From Gerris lacustris (Eukaryota > Arthropoda > Insecta > Hemiptera > Gerridae), in NCBI GenBank assembly GCA_951217055.1, contig OX578280.1:47805882-47869881 (forward strand): a stretch of 64,000 nucleotides of DNA, written 5' to 3'. The position numbers and the translations under genes are program-made. How positions within the stretch are numbered: position 1 is the stretch's first letter; the number at the start of each line of letters is the position of its first letter. Of the stretch, positions 1 to 12,135 are shown in pieces. The notes under the pieces were generated by a model. That model made no database searches. It had not been told where the DNA came from and worked only from the letters and a program-made list of their open reading frames with translations.

Positions 1-779
1 TAATGTAACGAAGCCAAATACTAGTTTTGTTTACTGGGTGTTCAAAGGTAAAAGTTTCAGTTTAAGTCTAAATTATCACTTTTGTCTAAAATATTTATAT
101 TTATTTGTTTTGTTTGAAACTCAAGTTGGAACTAAACTCTGGTCTTGCTATTATCCCTATTAAAAAGTTTCTAGTTTATATCAAATCGTACTGGAGCAGG
201 AATTGTCAACTGAACGAACTCCCTTGCATTTTCAAAGCCAAGGTCTTTAAACTAAACAAATGTATTCGTTAAGTTAATTTAATGGCTTGTTTAAAAAAAC
301 CATTAAATTATTTGTGTTTCTTTCATAACAGTATGTTTTTTATATAATTTAAATGTGTGTGTGTGTGTGTGTGTGTAATCTAAGCTCATACCTTTTAAAT
401 GTGAGTTCGTTAACCAGTATAATTACCGCCCACCCATTTCAAGCTGGAGATCATTTAAAATTTAAAAGTTTGTTTTAGATAAAAAAATAAAAATAAAAAA
501 ACGCAGGAAACAAGCGTCTTACTCTGAATATTCTAGCTCAAGACGATTTAAGATTTTTCTTTTTTTTAAAAAAAAAGTTCAGTGGGGGAAACATTTTTCT
601 TACAAAATATGCGTCGCGAGGAAATTTTTTTAAAAACTTTATTTTTCTTTAATGACAAAGAATATCTGTGCTTTTTCTCGTTTAAAAATAGAGGGGGGTA
701 ACGAAAATCTACGCACTTTTTTAAGGATAATTTGTTTGGGAGCTTTCCTTTATTTTTACTGTCTTTGGGTAACAAAAGT
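1..779. other. No gene recognised (1-779)
   Basis: AT-rich DNA with homopolymer A and T runs and a TG microsatellite. Short frames at 566-906 lack motifs. Confidence 0.6.
353..376. repeat. (TG)n microsatellite
   Basis: Twelve TG units. Confidence 0.9.
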
Positions 780-893
780 GAAAAGTTTTGAAATGTTTGT
801 GTTGGTTATTTCGGATAATCAGGTGTGTTAACGACAAACAGACAAAGTAAGAAATTATAAGGTCCTCGGTTTTGCCTGAGGACCCTAAAAAGA
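780..893 (+). repeat. Family C 3'-end fragment
   Basis: ACAAACAGACAAAGTAAG is followed by hairpin GGTCCTC/GAGGACC at 861-884 and CTAAAAAG. Upstream similarity is weak. Confidence 0.55.
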
Positions 894-2203
894 ATATACA
901 AAACAATATTGTTTAGTTAGTAGTTTTGAGTTTTCCCATTTTGAATAATTCTCAAAGATTAAACATTATGGTTTTATACTTGAATAGTCTCAATAACAAA
1001 CGACAGAACAGTAATGGAAAGAATAATTTCAAATATACGATTAAAATATGATAGTGTCTATCTATAGGTGCTACACATGCATGTAAGCTACATCTTTTCA
1101 CGGGGCAAAAATAATCTGTTATTTCCGTGAAAACGCTTGTGTACTTTAAATAGTGTATTGTGTCTGGGTTGTTGGGCAATAAAATTCTTGGATAAGAGAA
1201 AAGGCCGAACGGCTAAAGATTCCGTTGTTAAAGGTCTAATCCACCTAAATAAAAAAAAACTATGTTTAGTAAGAGACTAAAAATATCAAGCCATTCCACT
1301 CCACTAGCCTGGAGTCAAGTAATTCTCAAGTGGAAAAGAAACAAAAAATTAGTTTGCGATTGTTTGGTTTATTTCTGGTTGTAGAGCGGAGGAGGGATAT
1401 AGATGGTTACGCTAAAAGGTGGGACAACAGCCCGACCGGAGTCAAGAGTTAACCTGCGGTGCTGCCTGTTTTATAGCTTGAGAGTCTGGCTCGAGCCTCT
1501 GGGGAGAGAGCAGCCTTAAAACAAATATTAACATTCCCCGATGTTCCGAGAGTTATAAGAATGGGTTTTTACTCCCAGTGTACTGGACGGAGATGTTTGG
1601 CCGATTGCCCGTATTAAAGCGCTAGATGCTTCAATCACTCCGTTGGCCAACAAATACAGTGACTATACCATTCCAACCATGGCTGAAATTTTTCTTTGAC
1701 CTACTAACCCTTATTTATAGATAAGACGTTATCTACATGTGTTCTTTTTAAGGTATTCATCGTTCAGCTCTAAGTAAAATAATATTTTTAGTACGGTGTT
1801 TGTTACTCGTCGTATGAAGTCTGATAATAAATAAGTCGAATTTATTTATTTTTGCATTCTCGCTTAGCATTAAATACTACTAGCCCATAAAAAAAAAGCC
1901 TTTACACATAGGCTATATATGCATTTTGGTTGTGAGAGTAATCGGCAAGTTGTTTGTTTATAAAAACACGCTTTGAACATATTTATAACAATCACGGTTA
2001 TTGCGTTTTTACAAGGAGCGTCGTTAATCAGTGTTAGGGTGGGTGACCCTAAAATTTGATAGCATTTTTTTGTGTTAGTGCCAAGTTTCATCTCGATTGG
2101 ATGACTAGAGAGGATATGTTAATCCTCTAATGAATTTGACGACAGCCACACACAAAAGCAAAACTATTATAATGGATTTAAAAAGGTCATGATCGATTCC
2201 AAA
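894..2203. other. No gene recognised (894-2203)
   Basis: AT-rich with one slightly GC-richer part at 1380-1640. Minus-strand frames at 952-1179 and 1870-2091 look random. Confidence 0.55.
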
Positions 2204-2300
2204 ATAGTCTGCCAATTAGTGTGGCACATAGCTTCCACGCGTCCAACCTCGAACTTTAATGACTATTTGCTGTTACAACCCATTATTATCTAATATACTT
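2204..2300 (-). repeat. Family A 3'-end fragment
   Basis: AGTCTGCCAATTAGTGTGG then CACATAGCTTCC is the family A 3' end in inverted orientation. Similarity fades after the CATTATTATCTAAT words. Confidence 0.6.
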
Positions 2301-3989
2301 TTTCCTACGTTTTTTTCTTGTAAATCTGTAACAATTGTTTTTTCAAATGAATAAAAAAATTGAAGCAGTATTTAATTTGAGAAAGCTATCCACATTTTAT
2401 CAAACTTGGATGATTACTATTAAGGATATAGGTACAGGTGGTAGCAAGAAAAAGTTTGTGTGAATGCGGAAGGAGACTATGGGCGCATAAAGTTAAAAGG
2501 GTTCCTGGCATTTTGCTCTGAGTTTTCTCTACTATGAGTAAGTTAGACAAAATTTGAGTAGAAATTGTATATTTTATAGAAACCCTGTTATCATTCAATA
2601 AAACATTGTTAGCAACAAATGTTGATTCATTTTTCGTATTGTAATACCCACAGGTATTCGTTAATCCTACCGGAATTTACAAGACTAAATCAAGTTAATC
2701 CTGCCTTCCTCTTACTTCTCTTTTCTCCAAATCTTTTATGTCTCTCGTACATTCTTTCTCTTTCTTCAACTCAGTCAGAAAGTCTTTCTTAAATCCTTTT
2801 CCTCAGCTTTACCAAGATTCCATTAAAGAAGATTTACTCTGCGATCCGCCCTCAGTTAATTCTATTTCCCTCGAGGGATTTAAAATGAATTATTTCATTA
2901 AGAAGAAGCCGTGAAGGAATGACATAGAATCACCGGATTAATCTATTTTTGGTTTCGATATAAAATACCAATGAGTAAATTTAAGAGTTTGACAGCCGAT
3001 TACTTATAATCAGTTTAAAACGGCACAAAAAACTTTTTATCGTTTTTTTAAGTGATTATTATGTGTCATTCTTTCGTTGTTTATACTTCGTTTTTACTCA
3101 TAGAACAACTTTAAAGACGATTCAACTTAAATAAAAATAACCGAATAAATTAGCGTTATTTTAATGACGGTTGTTTAGTATACGCTTTAATACTCTTGTT
3201 TGAAAATAAAGTTAAGAAAGATTTACTGTATCAGAAATGTAAAACTCCGTTTTACTGACAACTGCATCAATATTTTCAAGGTGAAATTTAAAGCAAAAGT
3301 TAAAAAAATCGGTCAAACAAAACTTTCTCATTTACATAGTCATTCTGAATTTAAATACCAATATATCTAATTTAAAACATTTATAATTAAACATATTCAA
3401 AAGTTTTCAACAGATGATTGATTGCATTGCGTTATTGATTTTCTGCTAAATGAAATTTATTTTATCTACTCACGGCAGCAAAATTAAGCATTGTTGAACT
3501 GTTTTCAATCTGTAAAATGTAATTTTTCTTGATTCATTTGTAACATGTTAAAAAAAACACACAGCAAAATATCAAAGTGTCAGCTAAATAACAAACAGGC
3601 GGCAAAACTTTAAGAAAAGGTTGCTACATAGCAGGTTATGAGCTCTCCCCCATTATTCATTTTTATATATTTAAGCGTAATATCCTGCTTAAATATATAT
3701 ATGTTTTAAAAATACCTTTGAAAATTTCAAAACCAAATTTTATTATTTTACCGTGATTATTGAAGAAAATTGCTACAAATTGAGAAAAAAACAGCTGTTA
3801 ATAAAAATAATGGCAACACTGAATTCGTTTTGCCTTTATATTGTTTTAACTTGATGACTTAAACTTTCGTATTTTTAAAACTTTCATTTCTTTAAATCTT
3901 TCGTTTATTATAAAGAAGGAATATAATAATTAGTGTAATTTTTCTGCCTTTAGTAGATACAATTTTATTTTTGTAACTATGCAGCAAAG
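2301..3989. other. No gene recognised (2301-3989)
   Basis: AT-rich, no long frame, no repeat I can pair within the window apart from a possible decayed family A interior near 2400-2600. Confidence 0.55.
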
Positions 3990-4250
3990 GAAACATTCCT
4001 GACTCGATTAAAGATTATCTGCTTCGGTTACACCTTAGCAGGTAATTAACATTTTCCTACCTCACCTTCACCTCGTTAGTCAAAATGAAATTTTCTTGAC
4101 TCGGCTCCGCCTTGTCAGTAAAATAGTAAATTTCCTGCCTCGGCTTCGCCTCTGCAGTAAGTAAATTTGTTTAGCCTCTCCTCGCCTTCGGCTCGGAACT
4201 AAAACTTAAAAACTTGTCAGCAAAATGGAATTTGCTGCCTAGTAACATAA
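3990..4250 (+). repeat. Degenerate tandem repeat, period about 40 bp
   Basis: Repeated variants of TTTCCTGCCTCGGCTTCGCC followed by a CAGTAAAATAG-like part occur about five to six times with drift. They are GC-richer than the flanks. No frame is kept. Confidence 0.6.
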
Positions 4251-4510
4251 ATTTACTATTTATCAATATCTCGGAAACTAGATATTTCCTGGGGAAAAAT
4301 TCATATTTAAATGGACTATTTTTTAGAATATTTTAATCGAAATCGTTGGAACCTTTTTCGAGAAATAATTTATATCATCTTTCATTTTTTGGGGGATAGC
4401 GTCCCCAAATTAAGAGCTAAAATTGATTTTTCGATGTCACCACGGGGTATGATTTATATCAAAATCGGTCCTGTAGTTTAGGCTCCTTGCATACCCTACA
4501 CACAAAAGAC
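4240..4510 (-). repeat. Dispersed repeat (family D), inverted copy
   Basis: Shares ATCTCGGAAACTAGAT, a GGGGAAAA block, a GGGGACGC/GCGTCCCC segment and AATCGGTCCTGTAGTTTAGG with the opposite-strand region 52645-52910. Non-coding. Confidence 0.5.
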
Positions 4511-4553
4511 AGACTTTAAAAAAAAACAAACTTTTATTGTCTTTACTTGCCTA

Positions 4554-4555
<2 letters not shown>

Positions 4556-4587
<32 letters not shown>
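4556..4587. repeat. Poly(T) run
   Basis: Thirty-two T residues; possibly the complement of a retroposed poly(A) tail, but no element is recognisable on its 3' side. Confidence 0.8.
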
Positions 4588-6399
4588 CCATCATAGATGT
4601 TCTTATATCTAATTGATTATATTTATTTGACATCTTTTACAATTTCTGTTTTTGAAGTATTCTTGTAAATGTTTCAGAAACATTTTAATTATATACTTAA
4701 CAATTTTCAGCACTACATAATAATATGTGGCGCAGTCTAAACTGCATTGAGAGTATATTAGTTTTTTTCTTATTCGTTATCTTCAGATAACATGTTAACT
4801 AAAAAGTCAATTTCGTATGTTAACTCATTTCTCTCTTTATTTGTGTGATCAAGAATGTGGAAGAAAAACATCTGAGCCAATCAAGACATCTAGTTTTGTC
4901 CGCAGTCCTGTCGTTTTCTCGGGTGAAAATGAAACTTTGATTTGGAAAATAGATGTAAAGGAAAAGATTGTCTGCTTTTTCGGTAAAACCTGATACAGGG
5001 TGGAAACAGAGACGTGACTTGGTCTAAGTTGGAACCACAGTTTCATTTCCTCCTATAACACCATTGAAGGACTTTCACTTTTCTTTTTTCGCTCTTCAAC
5101 TTTTTTTTAGTAAAATGTGATAGCTATTATTTCTTTTTTTACCCTGCTTTTTCCAGTTAAATAACATTGATTCAAATTGCTAAAAAAAATGTAAGTGTAA
5201 TTTGATATCAGGGGAATAATATCAAACGATTGGTTTTGATGTAAATCTAAACATTACACGTGTTTTTATGGGTACTTCAATGTTAACTGTAACTTTGTAT
5301 TTGAAGAGTTTCTTCAACCTAAACCTAGAAGACCATACTTAGCAGTAATATGCCAACTTGAATTTACGAAATTACCAACGTCAAATAATGGATTAACTAA
5401 ATCATTACTAATCGTGAGCCGATAAATTTTGAGAAACATAGACCTAAAAGCTGGCCTAAGTCTGATTAATAGCCTAGTTAAATTTTAGAAAAATTCTTTT
5501 TAAATTTTCCTTTGGCAATAATTAATGTTGAAAAGGAATAAGATTTTCAGGAAATTCCTAATTGCAACTTTGAGTTATAATGACGAGAAAATATAACAAT
5601 GTCAAAGAGAAAATACAAAAGAATAAGAAATCAAAATGAAAATATAAGAAAATAATGTTCTTTACAACGAAAGAAAAGTAAGTAGCTTATTGACTCTCTA
5701 GAAAGTCAAAGGAAAGTAGAAGAGAAGATAGATAATCTTGAAAGTATAAACAATGTTAGTGTAAATAAAGTATTAGAGAGTCAAGAAGTTATTTAGACAG
5801 TGTAGCCACCAGGGTGCAGCACTAACTAATGAAAAGTAAATGAACTCAGACCTCGCTCTTTTTTTTTTCATTTCCTTTCTCCTTATATCTTTGTTTTAAT
5901 ATAAGCACTAATGTACATAGAAAACTACACTGTACTATCAACATGACAAAGCACGTCTTTCTTCAATTTATCCCGGATTTAAATTAAAATAGTTGACTCC
6001 CTAGCGGGCACAACTGGAACTATTAGACAGGTGAAACACAGACACGATTAATCAAAAGATGGAGGGTGATTCTTTAACTTTATTTCTTTGATATCAAACT
6101 GTTGACATGTATTATTATGGACGAGATTGATATTAATGTGTCGTAGGATGTAGTGGTTCTGTAAAGTGATGCTAGCGCTGTTCGTGGACTAACACCAAAC
6201 TATGTTCAATAGTTTTAATGTTTTATTTCGTTATTGTTGTAGAAAACACTTTATTCAGACAATATATTATCTTTAAAAATTAAGACCTATTAATCAACAG
6301 CCCCGTCAGCAGTGACGTTTAACATCAGTTATTTACCAACTCTTTACAGTTACCGTTTTTCATCCCTTTTTTAATTATTTGCTTTATTTTTATCTACTT
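4588..6399. other. No gene recognised (4588-6399)
   Basis: AT-rich. A purine-rich stretch at 5560-5790 repeats AAAGTCAAAG-like words. The 65-codon frame at 4849-5046 has no motif. Confidence 0.55.
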
Positions 6400-6868
6400 T
6401 TTACCGTGTCTGTCTGTTGGTCAGTCGCTCAATTTTTGGGAACCAAAATACTCATCTGATTTTATTGAAATTTGGATAGTAGGTCATAATTAGCTCAGTG
6501 TTACTCCCATATAAGTTTCAACCTTCAGCGCCTATTTGTTTCTCTTAAACAAACACAAATGCAAAAACAAATTTATTTACGCACCTATATCATCAAAAAT
6601 AATTATCTGATTTTTATGAAATTTGGATGGTTTGTCAAAAGTAGGCTGCAAAAGGCCCCAGATTAATTTCAACCGTCTGCACTCCTTACATTTTGCTGAA
6701 TTGATACTTGAATTAATGCAAAAAAAAAATAATAATAATAATTTTGACAGTTTTAAAAAACGGGAGAAAAAAAAATAAATTTGACAATAATAAGTTTTAA
6801 TAGTATAAAATCATCAAAGATTCAAAATACAACGCGAGGAAGCTATGTGCCACACTAATTGGCAGAGC
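6400..6868 (+). repeat. Family A copy, 5'-truncated
   Basis: It begins near the GTGTCTGTCTGTTGGTCAG segment and keeps GGTCATAATTAGCTCAG and the 3' end GAGGAAGCTATGTGCCACAC. The 5' terminal hairpins are missing. Confidence 0.7.
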
Positions 6869-7186
6869 ATTTTTAAATTAAATCTATTTCTCCTCAATTT
6901 CCTCTTCATTTTCCTTTCTTATCCAATAAGACCTTGATGTTTCATCTTTCCTTTCCACAATACCTTGTCTCCAATCATCATTCCATCTCACTAACTCTTC
7001 TTCACCTTTTCTCAACTCTGTCATATCTTAAGCCCCTTTATTTAATAATAATCTTCATTAATTTTGTTTTTCTTAATTTATTCTTTAACTCATTTAGATC
7101 ATACTGGATTGGTTCTTTGCATTAACTCCTGGTATTCTAGTTTTTCCTTGTTGACTCATTAGTATTTGTGATTGTGACAGCCCTAA

Positions 7187-7492
7187 GTAGTAGTAGTAAT
7201 CTAGTACTTCCTACTAGAACGGGTAGGATGAACCACTTGTTCGAACCTTGCAATTAGGCCATCACTTAGGCCCTTTTTACGCCCCGTGGTGGAGAGTTCC
7301 AGCTACTTCACACATCATACATTCGTACATTGTACCGCCGATATATAAGCGTGCGTCAAAGCGTGGGGGGAAGAGTCCCCATAAAGGGTGTCCCTCGCCC
7401 TGCTCCGTCCTCGAACCATAGATACAAATTACATCGTCATGACATGGATCGGACCCACACCAAAGAGTGGGGGAAGAGTCCCCATAAAGGGG
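7187..7492 (-). mobile_element. SINE-like insertion flanked by a 15-bp direct repeat
   Basis: A perfect 15-bp repeat TTGTGACAGCCCTAA lies at 7172-7186 and 7493-7507 and looks like a target duplication. The left end begins with a (GTA)n run, which on the minus strand is a (TAC)n tail, so the insertion points left. A B-box-like GGTTCGAAC lies on the minus strand at 7239-7247. A word of about 27 bp around GGAAGAGTCCCCATAAAGG occurs twice, at 7363-7390 and 7466-7492. The sequence is GC-richer than its surroundings. The class (SINE or short LINE tail) is inferred. Confidence 0.6.
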
Positions 7493-8352
7493 TTGTGACA
7501 GCCCTAATAATTTTATTGGAGAATTCCTGTAAGATCCTGACTTCACTGTTTGAACAGTGCTTTCTGCCTGTCCATTAGATTTGGGGTAATTAGGGCTTGA
7601 AATTATTCACTTTACCCTACTCCTCCACAAACTTACTAAATTGATATGAATTGAAAGGATTATATAGTCTGCTACTGTTTCAGCAGGTATTCCTCACCGT
7701 GCAAATTTAAGACCACATTTGCTGACTTATTCTGGAGTTGTTGCATTTCAACTATTTAGACAAGTAATCAATTATAACTAAATATGTTTTGCCACATAAA
7801 TACTCTCTCTCTCTCCATATTCCACATTTTTCTCCATTATCCAACAATTCTCTCAGTGGCTGTTAAGACAGCCACGGTTAAGTGAAACGGTTTCACCTAA
7901 TTGAAAACACCTAACATCTTTTGCAATTCATTTACATTCTTTGGTTTTTCTACTTCTTTTAAAGCTGTATTTTCTTTTTATCTGTAAGTATTCAATCTTT
8001 ATCAAACTCAAACCCTAAATATTTTACTCTATCATTCATTTTTAACTAGTACTTCTTTAACATTGTTGTAGATTGAGTTTAGTATTATCGGGCTGTTCTC
8101 AACTCTTATTTCATTGTTATCAGAATATAATTCAGTGTAGTAGGAACTCAGCTAAAATTTCTACTATTTCTCCTGTTTGTCTTTTTTCCTCTCCGTTTTT
8201 ATCTTTCATTGCTATCTATCTTAATGTTCTTACCTATACTTTGAGATTTCCAGTACTTCCTTATGCTTCTGTCCTTATGCTTAAGTTTCACTAAGTTCTT
8301 TGATTCTCTTCTCCTGACTACATATAATTACTTCCTTTCTTATAGTTTTTGA

Positions 8353-8886
8353 TCTGACCAAAAACCACTTGTGTGGTAAAAAAAACACCCCGCCAAGTCT
8401 GTGGTCCAAAAAAGTTGTGAAATCAACTTTCTGTCCCGCCAAGTGATGTTGGCACTTTCTCCTGGCCCAACACTGTCAACTTAGATACTTATCAGCTTTT
8501 TCTCCTTGGCGGTGTGCTTGCAGTACTACTCAAAGTTAACTGGTTGTATTCCACGCATCCTCTGCAAAGAAAGTAGTAGTTGCATGGGGTCATTCCTTGA
8601 AAGCTTAATTTGTATATTACTTATTTCTATTTTATTTGCTTTTTTATAATGGGAAAGATTTACAGCAATGATCATTGTGGCATCGAGAAGAGCCTTCAAC
8701 AACACTGTTAAAAGGCTTTCCTCACACCGCCAAGGAGAAGAAGCTGATAAGTATCTAAGTAGACAGTGTTGGGCCAGGAGAAAGTGCCAACATCACTTGG
8801 CGGGACAGAAAGTTGATTTCACAACTTTTTTGGACCACAGACTTAGCGGGGTGTTTTTTTTACCACACAAGTGGTTTTTGGTCAGA
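8353..8886. mobile_element. Foldback/MITE element with 164-bp inverted arms
   Basis: The left arm 8353-8516 and right arm 8723-8886 are near-identical inverted copies. Both start TCTGACCAAAAACCAC and run through GGTGTG/CACACC, leaving a 206-bp unrelated centre. Total length is 534 bp. No transposase is present and no convincing target duplication is visible at the edges. The 81-codon plus-strand frame at 8668-8913 runs through the right arm and is not a gene. Confidence 0.82.
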
Positions 8887-9290
8887 TTTCATGACTTTTT
8901 GTACGGTCCCTAAGGAAGGATTCTCTAAACTGTTTATCCCACACATTAGAGTCAAATAAAAGTGATGTTAAGAGCTTGACAAGGTCTATGGAGATTGGAG
9001 AACTACGAGACCTACGACATTGAAAGAACTTAACATTCATATAGTAGCAGCATATAAAGATTTTTAGCAGCATTTGGCCACCTAGATACACTAACGTTGC
9101 TATCATTTGCGCATATCCAGCTGGATCCTGACCTTATATAAGTAACGAAGTGACCCCTTAATATTGTCTTAATTATACCTACCTTAATTATAAAGTATAT
9201 ATGTTAAAAATAACTAATGGTATAATTACAATAATATATATTATTATTATATATTTTTATATTTATTATGATTATTATTATTATTAATAT

Positions 9291-9292
<2 letters not shown>

Positions 9293-9358
<66 letters not shown>
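9293..9358. repeat. (TA)n microsatellite
   Basis: Uninterrupted AT dinucleotides inside a wider TAT/ATT-rich block (9225-9400). Confidence 0.95.
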
Positions 9359-9361
<3 letters not shown>

Positions 9362-9539
9362 ATGATATTATATTATATTATTTTTTATATGTAATAATAT
9401 AGTATAGGCTCACTACTTCGCATGACGCTTACTTGGTTTCTACCCATTTTAGACTGTTTGCTAGCTTGGTTTCTCGCTCCACATTCAGCGTAGGAATAAG
9501 TTGATTGATTGTAGGGGGGGGGGGGGAATGCACTAGGGC

Positions 9540-9651
9540 TTTAGACGAATCCAAAAAGCCCTCATTTATTAAAATCGGTTCAGTAGTTTAGGCTGTAGGT
9601 GCGTCAACGTAAAATGAAGGAAGAATAAGAATAAGAATAAGAATAAGAAGT
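9540..9651 (+). repeat. Repeat end with (AATAAG)n tail
   Basis: AAAATCGGTTCAGTAGTTTA and TGTAGGTGCGTCAACG resemble family D wording and are followed by about five AATAAG hexamers (9622-9651). A microsatellite tail after a conserved block suggests a retroposon 3' end; the class is unknown. Confidence 0.4.
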
Positions 9652-10939
9652 CATCAAAACTACCATTTTCAAACCTATTTTTCTCTACTTCTACTTGACC
9701 GATTTCGACATTTCTTTTTTTTATTTTGATCTACAGGACACGGCCTTTAAAGATATTAAAAATTATTTCGGTAGCTTGTATGTATTCCACGCTGCAGACC
9801 CTCAAAACCCCTAGTTTGTCATCTACAGTAGTATATATACACTGGCAGCTTTTGTGAAATTTTGACTTTTTGACTTGGCGGGGCGGAACGCTGCCGCGTT
9901 CCTAAATATTTCAATAAATTAAATTTTCTTCTTTTCTCCATTAGTTTCTTGATTTCTTCAGGTATTTTACTTTTTTTATTATTAACACTTTTATCCAGAA
10001 GTGAGGTGGTGTTTTTTTTTATTGTTGAGGTCTCTAGATTTTCTTTTCTTTCTACACGTGGTAGTATTTTTAATTTTTCAAAGGTTTCTTTTCAATTCTT
10101 CCTCATATAAGCAGCAGTTATATTTTTGCGTTTTTGTTGGTTCGCTTATTGTTTGAATTTATTACTTTTACATACGCAGAATGTTTTACGATGTTTAAAT
10201 TACACAATTAAACCTTTATTTATGAAAAACACATTACCTACCAATTAATTAAAAGAACTCAATATTATAATTTTTCATCAATTCACATGATTTTCAAGAA
10301 ACCATTTTTATCAACTTGCATTGTTATCAACTTATAGTACATATATATTTTTCTTACATTTAATCAAAGATCTACATTTTAAAATTGTCGCTCCCCACAC
10401 AGAACACGTTTTATGTTGCGAATAAAACGGTATAATGCAGGTTAATTGATAGTCATATATATATGCATAAAGGAAAAACGTCTAAGGAATAAATTCCATA
10501 GCCATAGTCTAAGGAAGAGAACGTTACAAATTGTATCAGAGCAACGTAATAAATAAACATATAGGTTAAGATATTGTTCATATAAAAGATAAAGTTAAGT
10601 TATTATGGTAAGTTTTAGAGCTGGTTGAATTGGTCAAATAAGCCTTATAGAACCAATAAAAACAATACTCTAATCCATTCTTAATTTTCTTATCATGGAT
10701 TAACTGCTATATTTTAATGTCTTATTCGTAATATTTCCTTTTTAATGGACTTTTTAATGAATTTGAAAAGTTTTTAAAGTACCTTAAACCTTACTCTAAT
10801 TGTTAAAAGGAGCACTGTATGTTGCATACAGCTATTAAGATATTTTATACAGGTAAATTAAGTTATTCATGAGCTTTCATATATTTACGCATATATGATT
10901 ATATTATTATGATTGTACAAAAGTCAACTATGCTATTCT

Positions 10940-11385
10940 ACTGTTAATGTGGCAACCTGCAAAGAATACGAAGATGACTGTCTTCATAACTGTCTATATA
11001 TGCCTACACTAACACATGAATGCAAATCGTGGGCATTGACAAACAAAACCTGAACCGCATCCATACTACAGAAATACGCTATCTGCGGAACTTAGCAGAT
11101 AAGACAAGGAGAGACAGCGTAAGGACCACTTACCAAGTGACTGGGTTTGGAGATGCTGCCCACAACACTGTTAGTCAAAAACTCCTAACTACGATGGTTT
11201 GGACACGTAAATAGGATGAGCTATGAAATATCCCCGAAAAAGTCATTTAGCCAGATATATGAGGAGATAAGACCCAGAGGGAGAAAGAGGACAGCATAGA
11301 TGGACATCACATCCACCCTGGCTCTAAGAGGGAAGTCCCTACAACGTCCACAGATGGGAGAGGGAGGAAATTTTTGAAGTGAAAC
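10940..11385 (+). pseudogene. RTE-like RT C-terminal fragment
   Basis: Three shifting frames give a recognisable RTE-type C terminus: YMPTLTHECKSWALT (near 10998), then LNRIHTTEIRYLRNLADKTRRDSVRTT (near 11050-11130), then LRWFGHVNRMSYEI (near 11189), and RPRGRKRTA followed by a stop (near 11274). The RWFGHV block and the following basic Arg/Gly segment are typical of the last part of these polyproteins. Catalytic motifs are absent, so this is a 5'-truncated and decayed copy. It is less complete than the copy near 60 kb and seems diverged from it. Confidence 0.75.
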
Positions 11386-11404
11386 TTCTTTAGGCGGGGT
11401 AGAG

Positions 11405-11592
11405 TAATTTGGCTTGAATGAAACGAAGTTTGTGTTTCGAGACTCGTCTAAGTAATAGATGTTTTACAGGTAAATCAACTGCCAGCTTAAGTCGGCAGTT
11501 GATTTACGAGTAAAAAATCTTTTATTTGGACGAGTCTCGATCCACGGGTCTCTGATTCAGCAGGCATATGCGCTAACCATTGCACCATGGAG
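11405..11592. repeat. SINE-like inverted repeat with tRNA-like head
   Basis: Arms 11439-11484 and 11497-11541 are inverted copies that both contain CGAGACTCGTC and GTAAATCAACTGCC words. On the minus strand 11529-11592 looks tRNA-derived: an A-box-like TGGTGCAATGG near 11582-11592 and a B-box-like GGATCGAGACTC near 11530-11541. A third related piece, with GGTTCGAGACTCGTCC, lies at 12091-12125 on the plus strand. I read these as fragments of one tRNA-derived SINE family, two of them head to head. Confidence 0.6.
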
Positions 11593-12090
11593 GTAGATGA
11601 TTTTTCAATACACAGTATTGGTATATAAGCGTAATATTATATACATTATAATTATATGATGTTTATAAATGGTGTTTGCATGGTTTTTTCATTATTCTCT
11701 AAAATGTTACGAAAATATTTTATTAATTAAAATTATGTTTCTTTGAGAAGTTACCAGACTGGGACGGCATTGTAAACTCTTGTTTATAAATATGTGTGTT
11801 GCGTATTTAATAAATGATTTATATAATATGCATTACTTAAATAAGATTTATTGTGTTATTTCATTATTAATTAAATTTAAGTAATAACAATTCTAGTGTT
11901 TTCTTTATCTTGGAACCAACAAATCCTCATTTCAATGAACATAGTACATAAGTGGAGCAATTTGATTTGATATACGAGTAAAATGAGTTAGTGCTTCTTC
12001 TAGGAACAATTTAAACTCTTAATTATACAGGGTGGTCCAAAAGTCTCTCTTTAAGAGAGATAATCATCACGAAATAAAGTAACGAATTGT

Positions 12091-12135
12091 GGTTCGAGAC
12101 TCGTCCAATTGAAAGATTTTTTAAATGAAAATCAA
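12091..12135 (+). repeat. Fragment of the same tRNA-derived SINE family
   Basis: GGTTCGAGACTC at 12091-12102 is a B-box match, followed by GTCCAATTGAAAGATTTTTT, which parallels the sequence downstream of the tRNA-like head on the minus strand at 11529. The tRNA 5' half is not visible. Confidence 0.5.

Larger units (their letters stand above)
9127..10939. other. No gene recognised (9127-10939)
   Basis: AT-rich flanks of the (TA)n tract; a G13 run at 9514-9526; otherwise nothing I can name before the RT fragment. Confidence 0.55.

Noticed and set aside
8668..8913. 81-codon plus-strand frame
   Set aside because: It lies in the right arm of the foldback element.
12027..12060. TACAGGGTGGTCC as a mariner end
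   Set aside because: No inverted partner within a few kb. The same applies to the TACAGGGTGAC at 29458.
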